Shown here: in pieces, positions 26,236 through 37,964 of the stretch
How positions within the stretch are numbered: the first letter of the stretch is position 1
Layout of the letters: each line of letters opens with the position of its first letter
Assembly: GCA_011033025.1 (NCBI GenBank)
Contig: WFMF01000232.1
Coordinates: 1-64,000 of the forward strand
Length of the DNA: 64,000 nucleotides
Origin: Beroe forskalii
Taxonomy: Eukaryota > Ctenophora > Nuda > Beroida > Beroidae
Reading direction: 5' to 3'
The notes under the pieces: model-generated
Databases searched by the model: none
Told to the model about the DNA's origin: nothing
Seen by the model: the letters and a program-made list of their open reading frames with translations, nothing else
Position numbers and translations under genes: made by a program

Positions 26236-26419
26236 GTGAGTAAACCAGAATTCAGCCATTTGCACTTCTAAATTTTAAAGTAGAATATTTGATAGACATG
26301 ATCAACAACTTTAGCTGCTTGTTTCAGTCCAAAATCAATATTGTATAGGAATTCAATGAAGTAGGTACTAGGTAGCAACCAGGAATTGATGTTACACCCT
26401 GTAAATTTTTACTCTTATA

Positions 26420-28080
26420 CAAACATTACCAATGACAAGGATCCTCTCCATTTTCTACAACAGTCCAGTTTAAATTCAGCATGATGGTGAAGACAATCGA
26501 AAGTTCAACAATTCATTATTGAGAAGTAAAGTGATAGATAAAAATAACAATCATAACCAATTTAAGACTCAGATGATGCTAAATTGAAATTTTAATACTT
26601 GATATTAACATGATGAATACATAAATAAAGCATGATCATCAAGGCATGATCATCAAGGCATGGGTTCAGATGTTTACTTAAATAGTCACCTGTTGAATAT
26701 CCCTGTAAACTGAGGTCATGCTTTTGAAATTATTACGTTAGTCGTTATTATTGAAGATAATAAAGTTTCAATCTGACTCATCATAGCTTTCAATGATTCG
26801 AAATCTTAATTATAAATTGGTGAAATTTGTTGGTGCATCCAAGTCCAAATAAGCTACATAATGATGTTGCATATGACGATTGGCACCATACATATGCCGT
26901 ACATGCATGAAAAAATAAATATCTAAAATTCATATTGAACAAATATCTAGTTAAATATTACAATCTTTGATATTTGCAATTTGAACATTCTTATTCATTT
27001 ATGTCAAATCTTATCAGTGTTGAGACTTGACTACTTGAGTAGTGCTTAATGATTCTTCATTATAATAGTCTGGTTCATTTGCTTTTTTCTTTGCTACCTT
27101 TGCTTTCTTCTCATTTCTTCTTCCTTTGAGTTTTCTTCTTCTGTTCGTTGCTTGGACCAGCTTGCATAACATGAACATCTCCACTCATGATCTCTTCTTT
27201 CATAGGACTTTCACTTATTGTAGCCTGTCCCTGGAAGTAATATGGAATATTCCCATTATTGTTACTGTACTTTATTGTTACATTTCATGAATTGTATAAT
27301 GTACACCACAGAATTTATCACAATTCACAAATTTATTGTTAATTCTTATTTACTTTATAGTCATTGATCGACTACCTATCAAGGAGTTTCGGAACATTAT
27401 GGATTTCTATTTAGATTTCTGGACACTAAATTCTACAGTAGATCAATAGAGGCATTATTAAGAGTAGCAAATTACCTGAAGATGGAACATAAGATCCTTT
27501 ATCTGTTCCCTAAGATCATTGGTTTCTGCAGCGTGTTTCTCCTGGCTTTCTGCTAGACTTTTGTTGCTGGCTACCACCTTGGCAATCCAATCTCGCTGAT
27601 TTGCCTGTGTGGTTAGTTAAGCATTGGCATTAATTAATTTAATCTGTACCAATGGCCTTACACACAAGTACCCACAGTAGAACTGAATGCACAATTCATT
27701 AACTTCACAGCAATCTATTCTTGCTCAAATATCCATCTTGTGATTTATAGAAGTGAACCTGGAGACTTTTGTTGAGGGCTCTCTCCTCACACAGTTCCTT
27801 ACTCCTTAGTAAGAACAGCTACTTTTCCAGAGAGGTTATCCACCTTCTTCTCCAACTTCCTACGATCCTCCTCACTCCTGTGCTCCAGCCTCCTCAGTTC
27901 TTCTTCTCTTTCCTCCAGCCGGGCTTTGTACTTGTCTTTTTCCTGTGTTATCTTATGCACCTTAAATCCAGAATGATGATAACAAAACAACAAAACTCAA
28001 TACCAAAGTACAACTAATAGAAGAGTCGGAATTAAGTCAGAATTAGGTAGTCGATTCATGATGAGTGCAATTTTTTATGA
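26420..28080 (-). pseudogene. Partial duplicate of the BRAP 3' end plus a stub of the ketohexokinase-like gene
   Basis: This stretch is a direct repeat of 32.68-34.29 kb. It holds copies of the last three BRAP exons (about 27110-27236, 27479-27607, 27784-27958). At its left end (about 26418-26456) are the first codons of the ketohexokinase-like gene, which then stops at the inverted-arm junction. Near 27801-27807 a seven-base insertion shifts the BRAP frame and creates an immediate stop after VLTKE. No upstream BRAP exons are present. Confidence 0.88.
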
Positions 28081-28369
28081 GTGGCACTTTTACCTAGTGT
28101 GTGCATTGTGAAATTCATTGTGCAAATCACCTCTGAAATCATGAAGGAGAGAAGCAATAAAACAAATAAACTAGAACAGCAACATTAAAAGATTGACCAA
28201 TTTTCATCAAAATTTAAATCTTATAAGCCTATTAACAAAGACGATTTAATTTGACTCCACAGAATATAAACTTTTTAACTTATATAAACATCACCACATT
28301 TCATAATTCTTATCGCTAATTGTCAGAAAGTCTTAAGTATCATGTCATTTACAAATTTCACTGCTATTA

Positions 28370-28450
28370 GGGATAGTCTCCATGCTCAGCATGGCTGCCA
28401 CTGGCCTGGTCGATTACACCGACCTTGGCTGTTTTACTAAGACTAGGACA
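28370..28450 (+). repeat. Dispersed repeat fragment, copy 1
   Basis: The sequence around GTCTCCATGCTCAGCATGG and GTTTTACTAAGACTA is nearly identical to 54685-54765. It is probably the end of a SINE or LINE family. Confidence 0.6.
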
Positions 28451-28559
28451 AATTTCACTTGCTGAGATACTATGCAAAACTGAGATTCAGTACTACTCGA
28501 AACTGTCTTAATTACACTAATTTACTCTGCTTCTGTCAATGCTTCTGCCAATGCTTCTG

Positions 28560-29009
28560 TCACTCTCTTTTCATGACAGAAGCTGGCCCATACCTCAACT
28601 CTTTCTCCCACTGCTCCGAAGTGAAGGTCCCATCTAGCCGCTCTAAGTTCTGATTAAAGACAGAGTACGCACTCAACTCTCTGGGACCTCTCTTGTACTC
28701 CTCCATGCTCTGCCATACAATGAACGGAATGGAAGCAAGGAAGAAGACACTCCCAAACTCATGGTGCGCAAAGAAAAGCAGGAGAAATGTCCAGATTACC
28801 AGTTTCAGGAGGAGTGGGGTGAGTCTGTGGTTTATTAAATGTTCTGGAAGAGAATAGTATTGCTCTGAAGGCGGGGTTGTTGGAGAGGAAGAAGGGGGAG
28901 AGGTGGTTGGCTTGCTTTTCTGCTGTCTCTTTGCTTCCTGACGGCGTTTGTATTCTCTGTAGCGAGCTAGGTGGGGAGGGTCTTCTTCCTTGTCACTGCC
29001 ATCACTCAT
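28560..29009 (-). CDS. SAYSD1: SAYSvFN domain-containing protein 1
   Basis: The protein has 149 residues in one exon. It has an acidic/basic N-terminal stretch (PPHLARYREYKRRQEAKRQQ), a Ser/Pro/Thr linker, a hydrophobic membrane segment (about residues 68-95), and the diagnostic SAYSVFN motif followed by GTFTSEQWEKELRYGP. In animals SAYSD1 is a small ER membrane protein linked to translocon-associated quality control (family knowledge). The ATG follows an acceptor-like AAGCTTAG by two bases. It lies about 1 kb downstream of the IRE1-like gene on the same strand. Confidence 0.9.
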   Translation of the reverse strand: MSDGSDKEEDPPHLARYREYKRRQEAKRQQKSKPTTSPPSSSPTTPPSEQYYSLPEHLINHRLTPLLLKLVIWTFLLLFFAHHEFGSVFFLASIPFIVWQSMEEYKRGPRELSAYSVFNQNLERLDGTFTSEQWEKELRYGPASVMKRE

Positions 29010-29997
29010 TCCTAAGCTTAGATATTTATTGATATGGATCCAAGTTCATTAAGTTATTAGAATAAGATAATATACTGGGTGGTAATACCCAGTGGGTATA
29101 TTGAATAATGTTTATGTAAATTCTGCAAGTTAGTCAAGTAAACCTAAACACAGTAAGCTATAAAAGAATAGAAAACATGTTGTTCCACATAATTATACAA
29201 AACACTGTATATAGGTAACATAAGCAAAACAACAGAAGTTTAGATTTTACACTTTAATTCCTTTCAAAACCGTTCAAATATCAACAAAATCATCTACTTA
29301 CATATAAAGATATAAATATTAATTGATACCCCAAATTGAAAGTCGAATGAATGCTTCCATTATGCGAAAGGTTGTGTCAAATTTCTTCAGAAATATTTAG
29401 AAATTAAAAACAAATCACAAATGGTCATATAATATATTATGAGGTATTATTTACATTCATTATTAAGAAGCCCTCTCGTAATTCAAGCTTTCATCAAAAT
29501 CGAAATCATATTTCTAATGTTTAAAAAAGTATGAAAACATTTCTTATCAAAGCATAATGTTTTTAAAACCAAAATTCTTATACTTATTGGCATTTTCAAC
29601 AGGTATCATCACTATTGTTCTCCAATAATGTTATTATACATTCCCGTACTTTATGAAATTTAAAATATGGCTTGGGAGTAGGGAGGGCTACCTATTATAC
29701 TTTTCCCGTTGGTTTTTATATCATGGCAGTAAAGTAAATTTAGCACTTTACCACCCAAATCATTACCTAAAGTTTCGTTTGAAAGACATTAACTGGGCTT
29801 TGATTCATTATTAACTGTCCCACTTTAATTGGCCTCTTTAGCAGCCCTCTGAACAAAAATCATAAGTCTTTGGGGCCAGTTGAATGGGTTAAATGAGTAG
29901 GAAGATATTTTTTATTTCATCTACTGTAGATACTTTTTAATTTTTTATTATTTTATTGATGATTTGGGACTTCAGCTCAAGGAACATGCCTGACTTT
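29010..29997. other. Intergenic region between SAYSD1 and the IRE1-like gene
   Basis: AT-rich with no supported gene. On the minus strand an AATAAA-type poly(A) signal lies at about 29950, 45 bases past the IRE1-like stop codon. Confidence 0.4.
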
Positions 29998-31548
29998 TTA
30001 GCTTTCAACAACTGGAGCAGCATTTTTCTCACCACTTGAATTAAACAGTTTAATATATTCTCTCTTAAACAAAAAACAACTATTTTTCAGACACTCCCAT
30101 TCAAAATCCTGCTGATATCTATTTGGTTTGGGCCTATCAGGCATACAGCAATATAGAATAAAATTATTGTATATAGCTGGGAATAGAAAGGGGATCCTTT
30201 CAAAGAAATATGATGCAAGATGAGATTCTGTTGTGATATTTTCAGAATCCCTGATGAGCAATGCAGAGCCAGGAGGAAGTCCAGCTTGTGCTTCTGTCCA
30301 ATGTTGTGATAAGTTCCTGATGCATCGCATGAGAAAGTTGAACAAAGACGACATTTCATCATCAGTGTATGGTTTTCTCTTGAGTTTAGATCCGTGTTGC
30401 TGAATACATTCCAATGCTTCTGGTATGAAAAACCTGAATTTGAAGCCATGAGTTATTGTAAGCCACTTTTCTTCAATCTTCTCTACTGGGGAATCCTCTT
30501 CATAATTATCTTTGAAGGAATTAAAAGTTTCTTGCACGAATTTCATTCTTTCAGAGTTATTCCAGAACAAAGGATGTTTAAGCACTTCTGATATAGCAAA
30601 TCGTTTCTTTTTAGCTTTGCAAACACAACATTGTATCAGCATATCAGCTAGAATAACATCACACATACATGGAATATCAGTTTCCACATGGTGTTTGAGA
30701 TGCATTGACTTTAGAATTGATTGGTTCAGTACATCTTCATCTCTGTAAAGATATGTTGTGCGGCTCCCACCGCTAATTTTTTTGTTCCGGTCATTAATAG
30801 AACCAAATGGATGCACTTTATTCTGTGAACGATTAGTTGAAAGAACATAGTGAACAAGACACCCATATGCAAATACGTCAACTTTTTCTGAGACTTTCTT
30901 GCAATTCTCATCAAGAACCTCCGCAGCTTTCCATCCATTGCTTCCTGCATTCGGTTGAGTAACTGAATACTCTGACCTTCCATCCTGAAACTCACGGGTC
31001 AGCTCAAAGTCACAGATAGCAGCAATGAAGCCCCATTTTTCATCAGATGGATACTTCTTGATAAGAACATTTTCAGGCTTAAGGTCTCTGTGAACCTGTT
31101 GGTTTTTATGAAGGTAATTGATACCTTCAGCAACACCTAATAGGAGATGCTTCTTGAAGTTGAAGAATTTAACTTGGTTTTCATGAATTTCTTTTGGCAC
31201 AATATGCGCATCTAAATTGTCAACAGCATTTTTAAGTGTTCCAAGGCAAAGCTCCATAACGATAAATACCCAATCATCATTGCAGTCTGAATGAATGTAA
31301 TGAACAATGTTCTCGTGACGGATAGCTTCATTGGCTTTAATTTCTTTTTGTATCTTTTCAAATTCTTCAGGGCTCAAGTATTGCATACGTTTGATAGCAA
31401 CAGTCCGAGATGTATTTAATACCTTGTTTGTATATTCACCACGAAACACATGGTTTCCCATTCTACCTTTGCCAAGCAGGACATTCTTTTCATACTTCAA
31501 CTGATCACTTGCATATGTGAACTGCCTCGTTTGTGGTTCATCTGCCAT
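29998..31548 (-). CDS. Soluble IRE1/RNase L-like protein kinase with KEN ribonuclease domain
   Basis: The protein has 516 residues and no introns. Residues about 20-320 are a protein kinase domain with LLGKGRMG, VAIK (Lys 53) and HRDLKPEN (153-160). The DFG motif reads DFE (180-182). Residues about 325-500 match the KEN endoribonuclease domain of IRE1 and RNase L, starting at HPLFWNNSERMKFVQ. The residues equivalent to the IRE1 ribonuclease site are present: Tyr 394, Arg-Asn 411-412 and His 416 in RNLSQHW, then YFFERIPFLFPAIY. No signal peptide, lumenal sensor, transmembrane segment or ankyrin repeats are visible. IRE1 splices XBP1-type mRNA and RNase L cleaves RNA in antiviral defence; which role applies here is unknown. 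The ATG follows TTGTTAG by eight bases, an acceptor-like context, so an upstream spliced exon cannot be excluded. Confidence 0.87.
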   Translation of the reverse strand: MADEPQTRQFTYASDQLKYEKNVLLGKGRMGNHVFRGEYTNKVLNTSRTVAIKRMQYLSPEEFEKIQKEIKANEAIRHENIVHYIHSDCNDDWVFIVMELCLGTLKNAVDNLDAHIVPKEIHENQVKFFNFKKHLLLGVAEGINYLHKNQQVHRDLKPENVLIKKYPSDEKWGFIAAICDFELTREFQDGRSEYSVTQPNAGSNGWKAAEVLDENCKKVSEKVDVFAYGCLVHYVLSTNRSQNKVHPFGSINDRNKKISGGSRTTYLYRDEDVLNQSILKSMHLKHHVETDIPCMCDVILADMLIQCCVCKAKKKRFAISEVLKHPLFWNNSERMKFVQETFNSFKDNYEEDSPVEKIEEKWLTITHGFKFRFFIPEALECIQQHGSKLKRKPYTDDEMSSLFNFLMRCIRNLSQHWTEAQAGLPPGSALLIRDSENITTESHLASYFFERIPFLFPAIYNNFILYCCMPDRPKPNRYQQDFEWECLKNSCFLFKREYIKLFNSSGEKNAAPVVES

Positions 31549-31763
31549 GAAATCAGCTAACAAATATAGAAGTAATTAGTAGAAGTGATATAATTATCAA
31601 TATTCTTTTAGTCTTCATTTTCATAATACATATAATTTCATTTTGACATTAATAACTAGCAGCTTTGAAGAATAATTTCGAATGCTTGACATCACAGTTA
31701 CATCTAGCATTATGAGAGATCATAAGAAAATGATAATAAAGACATATTTTCACATTATATTTC

Positions 31764-32714
31764 TCAGATTTTGTGGTGTTTTTCATCAACCATCATGCCT
31801 TGATGACAGAGTTTTGATGCTGCTATCTCACATGATAGCATCAGACAGAAGGGAATACTTCCTTTTCCATATTCCATAGCTGCACTAATAAATCCAGCAG
31901 TAAAACTATCTCCAGCCCCAATAGAATCCACAATATCCTCAATGTCGACTGCATCACATATCAAAACATTATCACCCAACATGTGCTGTCTGTCAGGGTG
32001 AGTTATAATCTGGTTTGCCATACCTTCAGCCAGCCATACCCCAGTTCCCTGTTCTGCCCATGTGACAATCAGACCAAATCGGGCATGTTTGGAAAGGTTA
32101 ACTAGTGCTGTTTCAAGGTCCTGATACCCCAGTGATCTACAGACATCTTTACTAACAATGGGATAGTCCACAACACCTAGCATATCTTCAAACCCTTCTC
32201 TGATAGCTTCAATGTCAATCGATAACGTTACCCCTGGTTTCAAGGATTTGATAGTCTTGGCTAACTTGAGGAACTCTAAACCATTCCTCCTATGCTCTAA
32301 ATGAACCCACCCATACTGTTCAAAGTTCCCTACAGCAGAAACAACTTCATCTGTAGTTAAATCATCACAATCCCCACGATAGTTAACCACTGTTCTTGAT
32401 GACGTGTCATTAGCATGAATTATTAGAGACTCCGGTAGCGATGTGTTGTTCTGTGTCACAGCAAAGACATTGCTCACACCAAATGACTGTAACTGCCTCT
32501 CAATGGTACCACTATACTCACAGGTTCCAACTCTGATGCAGCAATCAACTGTAACACCTGATAACCGAGGCAGCAATTGGAGGATGTTCCCAGCATTGCC
32601 TCCCATTCTTACTTCCTTTGAAAGTGCCTTCACTTTGGCATCCTCTGCAGGGTATGCATCTGTTTGGTAGATGATGTCTTTACAAACATTACCAATAACA
32701 AGGATCCTCTCCAT
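31764..32714 (-). CDS. KHK: Ketohexokinase-like PfkB sugar kinase
   Basis: The protein has 316 residues in one exon. It has the PfkB/ribokinase fold: the N-terminal ILVIGNVCKDII, the GGNAGN substrate signature, and the DSIGAGDSFTAGFI anion-hole/catalytic-base motif (Asp in GAGD). Length and overall pattern fit ketohexokinase, which phosphorylates fructose at C1; another PfkB sugar kinase is possible. The ATG comes three bases after TTATATAG (acceptor-like). The gene lies between BRAP and the IRE1-like gene on the same strand, 215 bases from the latter. Confidence 0.85.
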   Translation of the reverse strand: MERILVIGNVCKDIIYQTDAYPAEDAKVKALSKEVRMGGNAGNILQLLPRLSGVTVDCCIRVGTCEYSGTIERQLQSFGVSNVFAVTQNNTSLPESLIIHANDTSSRTVVNYRGDCDDLTTDEVVSAVGNFEQYGWVHLEHRRNGLEFLKLAKTIKSLKPGVTLSIDIEAIREGFEDMLGVVDYPIVSKDVCRSLGYQDLETALVNLSKHARFGLIVTWAEQGTGVWLAEGMANQIITHPDRQHMLGDNVLICDAVDIEDIVDSIGAGDSFTAGFISAAMEYGKGSIPFCLMLSCEIAASKLCHQGMMVDEKHHKI

Positions 32715-33300
32715 TTTCTATATAACAGCCCAGTGTAATTCAGTGTGATGGTGAACACAATTGAAAGTTCAACAATTCATTATTGATAAGTAATTTGATT
32801 GATAAAAATAACAATCATAGGCAATAAGACTCAGATAATGCTGAATTGAAATTTTAATACTTAATTAATGTTGAATACATAAATAAAGCATGTTAAATAT
32901 TTTGATCATCAAGGCATAGGTCCACATGTTTACTTGATAAAGGATCATCTGTGAAATATTCCTGTAAACTGAGGTAGACGTTTTTTTAATTATTATGTTA
33001 TTCGTTATTATTTAAGATAATAAAGTGTCGATCTGACTCATGATAGCTTTCAATGATTCGAAATCTTAATTATTAATTGGTGAAATTTGTTGGTGCATCC
33101 AAGTCCAAATAAGCTACATAATGATGTTGCATATAACGATTGGCATCATACATATGCCGTACATGCATGACAAGAACAATCTTGATCTTATTCAGTTATG
33201 TCAAATCTGATCAGTGTTGAGACTTGAGTAGTGCTTAATGATTCTTCATTATAATAGTCTGATTCATTTGCTTTTTTGCTTTGCTACCTTTGCTTTCTTC

Positions 33301-36300
33301 TCATTTCTTCTTCCTTGGAGTTTTCTTCTTCTGTTCGTTGCTTGGACCAGCTTGCATAACATGAACATCTCCACTCATGATCTCTTCTTTCATAGGACTT
33401 TCACTTATTGTAGCCTGTCCCTGGAAGTAATATGGAGTATTCCCATTATTGTTACTGTACTTTATCGTTACATTTCATGAATTGTATAATGTACACCACA
33501 GGATTCATACATTCACAAAACTATTGTTAATTTGTATTTTCTGTATAGTCATTGATCGACTACCTATCAAGGAGTTTCGGAACATTATGGATTTCTATTT
33601 AGATTTCTGGACACTAAATTCTACAATAGATCAACAGAGGCATTAAGAGTAGTAAATTACCTGAAGATGGAACATAAGATCCTTTATCTGTTCCCTAAGG
33701 TCATTGGTTTCTGCAGCGTGTTTCTCCTGGCTTTCTGCTAGACTTTTGTTGCTGGCTACCACCTTGGCAATCCAATCTCGCTGGTTTGCCTGTGTGGTTC
33801 AATAATTAATTGTGTGGCATTAATTACTTAATTAATTTAATCTGTACCAATGGCCTTACACACAAGTACCCACAGTAGAACTGAATGCACAATTCATTAA
33901 CTTCACAGCAATCTATTCTTGCTCAAATCCTGCACTTAAAATATCCATCTTGTGATTTATAGAAGTGAACCTGGAGACTTTTGTTGAGGGCTCTCTCCTC
34001 ACACAGTTCCTTAGTAAGAACAGCTACTTTTCCAGAGAGGTTATCCACCTTCTTCTCCAACTTCCTACGATCCTCCTCACTCCTGTGCTCCAGCCTCCTC
34101 AGTTCTTCTTCTCTTTCCTCCAGCCGGGCTTTGTACTTGTCTTTTTCCTGTGTTATCTTCTGCACCTTAAATCCAGAATGATGATAACAAAACAACAAAA
34201 CTCAATACCAAAGTACAACTAATAGAAGAGTCGGAATTAAGTCAGAATTAGGTAGTCGATTCATGGTGAGTGCAATTTTTTAAAGTGTACTACAGTCCAG
34301 TTATATTATAATGATATAATATTGATGTAAAATCAATGAATTTGTACCTCTTCCTCAACAATAATAATCCTTTCCATTGCCTCCTGTTCCACAAATAACA
34401 GTTTCTTCTCAAAGAAGTCCCTCTGAGATTCGAGCTGCTGGGTAAGGAGGTAGGTGTACTCGAGGGTCAGGGACTCGAACTTTTCCTCAAGAATACCATC
34501 TGCACAGGGGTATTTAAGCTTATATCGGATAAGTTAGATATCAATAGAAGTTAAAACATAGTTATATCTGATGATGATGATAGTTATATCTGAATAATTT
34601 TGAAACTTTGAATAATATTAAGTCTAAGTGTTAGCTTGCTGTTCAATCATCCATCTCCTGTTCAATCACTCACTCACCCTGGTCCTGAACTGCAACTATT
34701 TTCCCATCAGCCTTGTTCTGAATGAGTCTGTGCACATAGTTGTCCCCAATGTAATCCCAGACACATCTTTGTTCCACATCCATGCTGTATGTGTGGTTGG
34801 TGCGCTCGAAATGCCCATATGCATGACCACCCTCATACCTGATGAAGTGATTGCTTAATTCTTACTGAACAACACATCTCTTAATAAGAGCAAATTGAAC
34901 AGAAACTGACAGATGAAATTAAACAACAATTTGATGGCAAGAAGTGAAAAATTCAGTTAATGCCAAGTTAACACAGTTAACTCGTGAAGTATTGTGGAAC
35001 TTAAATTTTGATGGTTTTACCTGCCACATCCAACATATCCACATATAAGACACAGCCACAACCCTTCTGTGTTGCCACATACCTGAGGCATTGTAGGTAT
35101 AAACACAAAATCCAAATCCCTGACACCAATAGTACTATAGTAAATTGCAATTTTCACAAGAAACTCAGCAAGAAAACAGTAATCTTGGGTCACAGAATAA
35201 CTCTAACAGTGACAGGAATTACATTAAATACCCACCATGCAGGAGTGTGAAGTTTGCTCAGGAGGCACAGCATACAACCTACACACAGGACAGGAAGTAC
35301 AGGTCCGCATACACTCACAGTGGAATGAGTGGTTGCACAGAACTGTCAAGATTCCAGTGGTGCTTTCATCTGAAAAGAATCGTTTCAAAAAGGTGCATTC
35401 AGTTATGATTCAAGCAATGTTTCAGACTTAAGATTCAAGCAATGTTTCAGACTTGAGTTGGGAAAGTCTTGATGATTATACAATCATCAGAACTTAAGTT
35501 ATTTTAATTAATTTGCAATGTTTCATTTCGGCACCTTTAATCAGTCATCATATTTCCACTAACCAAGTTTTTCTAAGCAGACAGCACAGTGAGGCAGCTC
35601 TATAAGTGGACCAGCAGCCAGGGATGCATCATGAACCTGATAAATTACAGGAAAACTTAATCAGAACTCATCTTACAACCAAACAACCAAATGGTAGATT
35701 GATATAGTTAACTAAATACCTTTTCTAGAATATGGTGATATTGAAGTATTAATCTATGCAGTTAATAAGAGGCTATCTGATACAATTATGATAGCAAGAA
35801 TCAGCAATTATCACCTCTGTCTCCCCAAATTCAATTGAGGCAACAAATGCAAGTTGACAAATTGCATCCTCAAGAAGGTTGTAGGGCTGACCATGCTGAT
35901 TCAAGTAAAACTCTTCTGCTGACACCATGTCTGTGAATCTTAGTAACACCTTAGAAAGAATGTATGAATTGTGCTGAAACCGATACATTAAAAAACTTGT
36001 ACAGAAAATAAGTTCAGACAAAAAATATTTAAATTTGAAAAATCAAAAGTCCCTTTATTCCCCTTATTTTCTTACCATGAAGTTATGTGGATTCCTGTCC
36101 CTTACAATTCTAATACCAGTGATGTTATGAGTATATGAGGATAAAAAACTGAGAATATCAGTCAAGTTGAATATTGTAGGGACTCCAAGCATACAGACTA
36201 AATCAGATCTATAATCATCACCACCTGAAATTAGATCTCATATTAAAAGAAGAGAATGCAGAAAGGTGGAATTGAGGCTGCTGAAATTAATGGTACACAA

Positions 36301-36599
36301 TGAAAAAGATAAGATAATAAACAGATACATCACTTATTGGAACTTTCTGATGGTTAGAATTTAGCTAATAGTAGAGTACTTACATTTTGATATATCATTA
36401 AAGAAATGAATTGTTCCATGTATAGTTTGAGCATCAGGATTCCCACATGTGAAAATCAACTCCTTATCATCATGACTCTCAGATGATTCAGCAACCTGGG
36501 TGCCTGATGCTTCACTGCCTTCTGGTCTCATCTCACAGCACTTCTTATACTCTTCAATATGATAGTCATGGAGTTCAATATCTAAGTTCTCAACTTCAT
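33301..36599 (-). CDS. BRAP: BRCA1-associated protein (BRAP/IMP), N-terminal exon(s) not found
   Basis: Exons joined: 36384-36599, 36076-36224, 35815-35949, 35564-35636, 35236-35369, 35021-35082, 34678-34838, 34348-34500, 33971-34165, 33661-33789, 33301-33420. They encode, in order, the BRAP2 RRM-like region ([19 protein letters not shown]), a RING finger (HCAVCLEKL ... [11 protein letters not shown] ... CPVC), a UBP-type zinc finger ([20 protein letters not shown] then [19 protein letters not shown]), a long coiled coil and a basic tail ending in [13 protein letters not shown] is a cytoplasmic E3 ubiquitin ligase that modulates Ras/MAPK signalling through KSR (family knowledge). The RING third/fourth ligand region is slightly shorter than in vertebrates. 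The first exon(s) must lie between 36.6 and about 38 kb but were not identified. Confidence 0.9.
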
Positions 36600-36639
36600 C
36601 TGAAATAGATACTGTACAGCAAGTATTTTTTATTGCCAA

Positions 36640-37950
36640 CTTGAACTCATTTCACAAGAATAATCAAGAATTATAATTGCATTTTGGTTTATTCACTGAG
36701 GTATGCCAAGTTTGATAAGTTATTCAGTCAATATCTGCCTAGAAGCCTTCTTTAAGGGAAATGATTGTAAGGACTTATAATATGCTATTTATATTTGACA
36801 AATAGGATACCTTCAACTAAATCAAGATGACAAGGGTATTTGCAGAAGTAGATGTACAGTGCAACTCTCATACATCAATGCTGGTTCTGAGCTCAAATTA
36901 TTTATGCATCATTGAACATGATCTATGTATATCTAATCAATCCATGTATATCCAATCAATCCATGTGGGTTGTAGAAAGGGTTGTTTAAACCCCAAAATA
37001 ATGATTTTAAACACTTTCCTTGGAGTTATTATGGTGCCAGCACTCAAAATAGATATAAATGGATTATTTTCTAAACTTGGGCCTCAGGACCCTTTTTACT
37101 AACCCTTTTAACTATCATCCCTTGGCCTTTGACAAGGTAAGGTAGTAAAAAGGGAATTAAAAAGGTAATAAACCCTGAAATAATGATCCAAAACTTTTTC
37201 TTAGATTTGCAGTTGTCTAAAAAAACATTCTTTTTATATAGATAGCAGACAGTTTTCCAGAAGTTAAAAAGTGTCTAAGGTTCGCCTCAACCCTTTAACT
37301 ACCCTTTCAACAAGGTCCTTTTGACTGATTAGCACACAAACACATAAAAGTTCAATACTTTGTAGACTCAGTAGTGCCATAAAATTTGAAAATTATTCTG
37401 AAAATTCTAAACTTTCTCTTCACAACCAAAGAAACGATATTCTGTAATTACATAAAAGTATGACCATAACAATTGTAGAAATTGGGTATTTGTATCCCAA
37501 AGATTTGTGTCCCAAAGATAATTGTAGAAATAGATATAGATATAGAATATTTTTGACATGATATCAACTCGAATATTCAACCCAATCTCGAGAAAAATTT
37601 TGTATATTAGAAACAACACAAATATGTTTTTAATCATGATAATAATATAATAATATAATGGTTTTACTATGATGTAACACAAATGGGTCTCCAAATATTA
37701 AAACTAACAAACTTCATCATTCACTTCCACACCTTATAGCCAAGGTTTCCAAATGAGAAAAAAATTAAGTGACTAATTACTTCATTCATAAAGTGATACA
37801 CCTTCACAAGGTACTCATAATCAAAATTCAGAATATGTCATTCTTCATTATCCTTCTTTACATCATGTACCTCTGCAAGAACTCTCAAATGCATTGCAAT
37901 ACTCACATTCAGACCCAAGTAGACGCGCTAGACCAAGCAGTGTGTAGCAC
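36640..37950. other. Region upstream of the recognisable BRAP exons
   Basis: AT-rich. It should contain the BRAP N-terminal exon(s) and introns, but I could not place them. Confidence 0.35.
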
Positions 37951-37964
37951 TTTCCGATGCACAT

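Larger units (their letters stand above)
17615..26420 (+). repeat. Left arm of a large inverted segmental duplication
   Basis: Segments 17615-18976 and 24945-26420 match, in reverse complement, 63535-62155 and 62155-61440 plus 59270-58575. Landmarks include the doubled ACATCTATAACAACA motif (17693), the GC-rich palindromic block (18.0-18.6 kb), the TACTGGCA tandem repeat (25.2-25.5 kb) and an OXCT1 exon (26136-26235). Two large length differences exist: LINE-rich DNA at 18977-24945 in this arm, and repeated units at 59.27-61.44 kb in the other. Confidence 0.85.
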
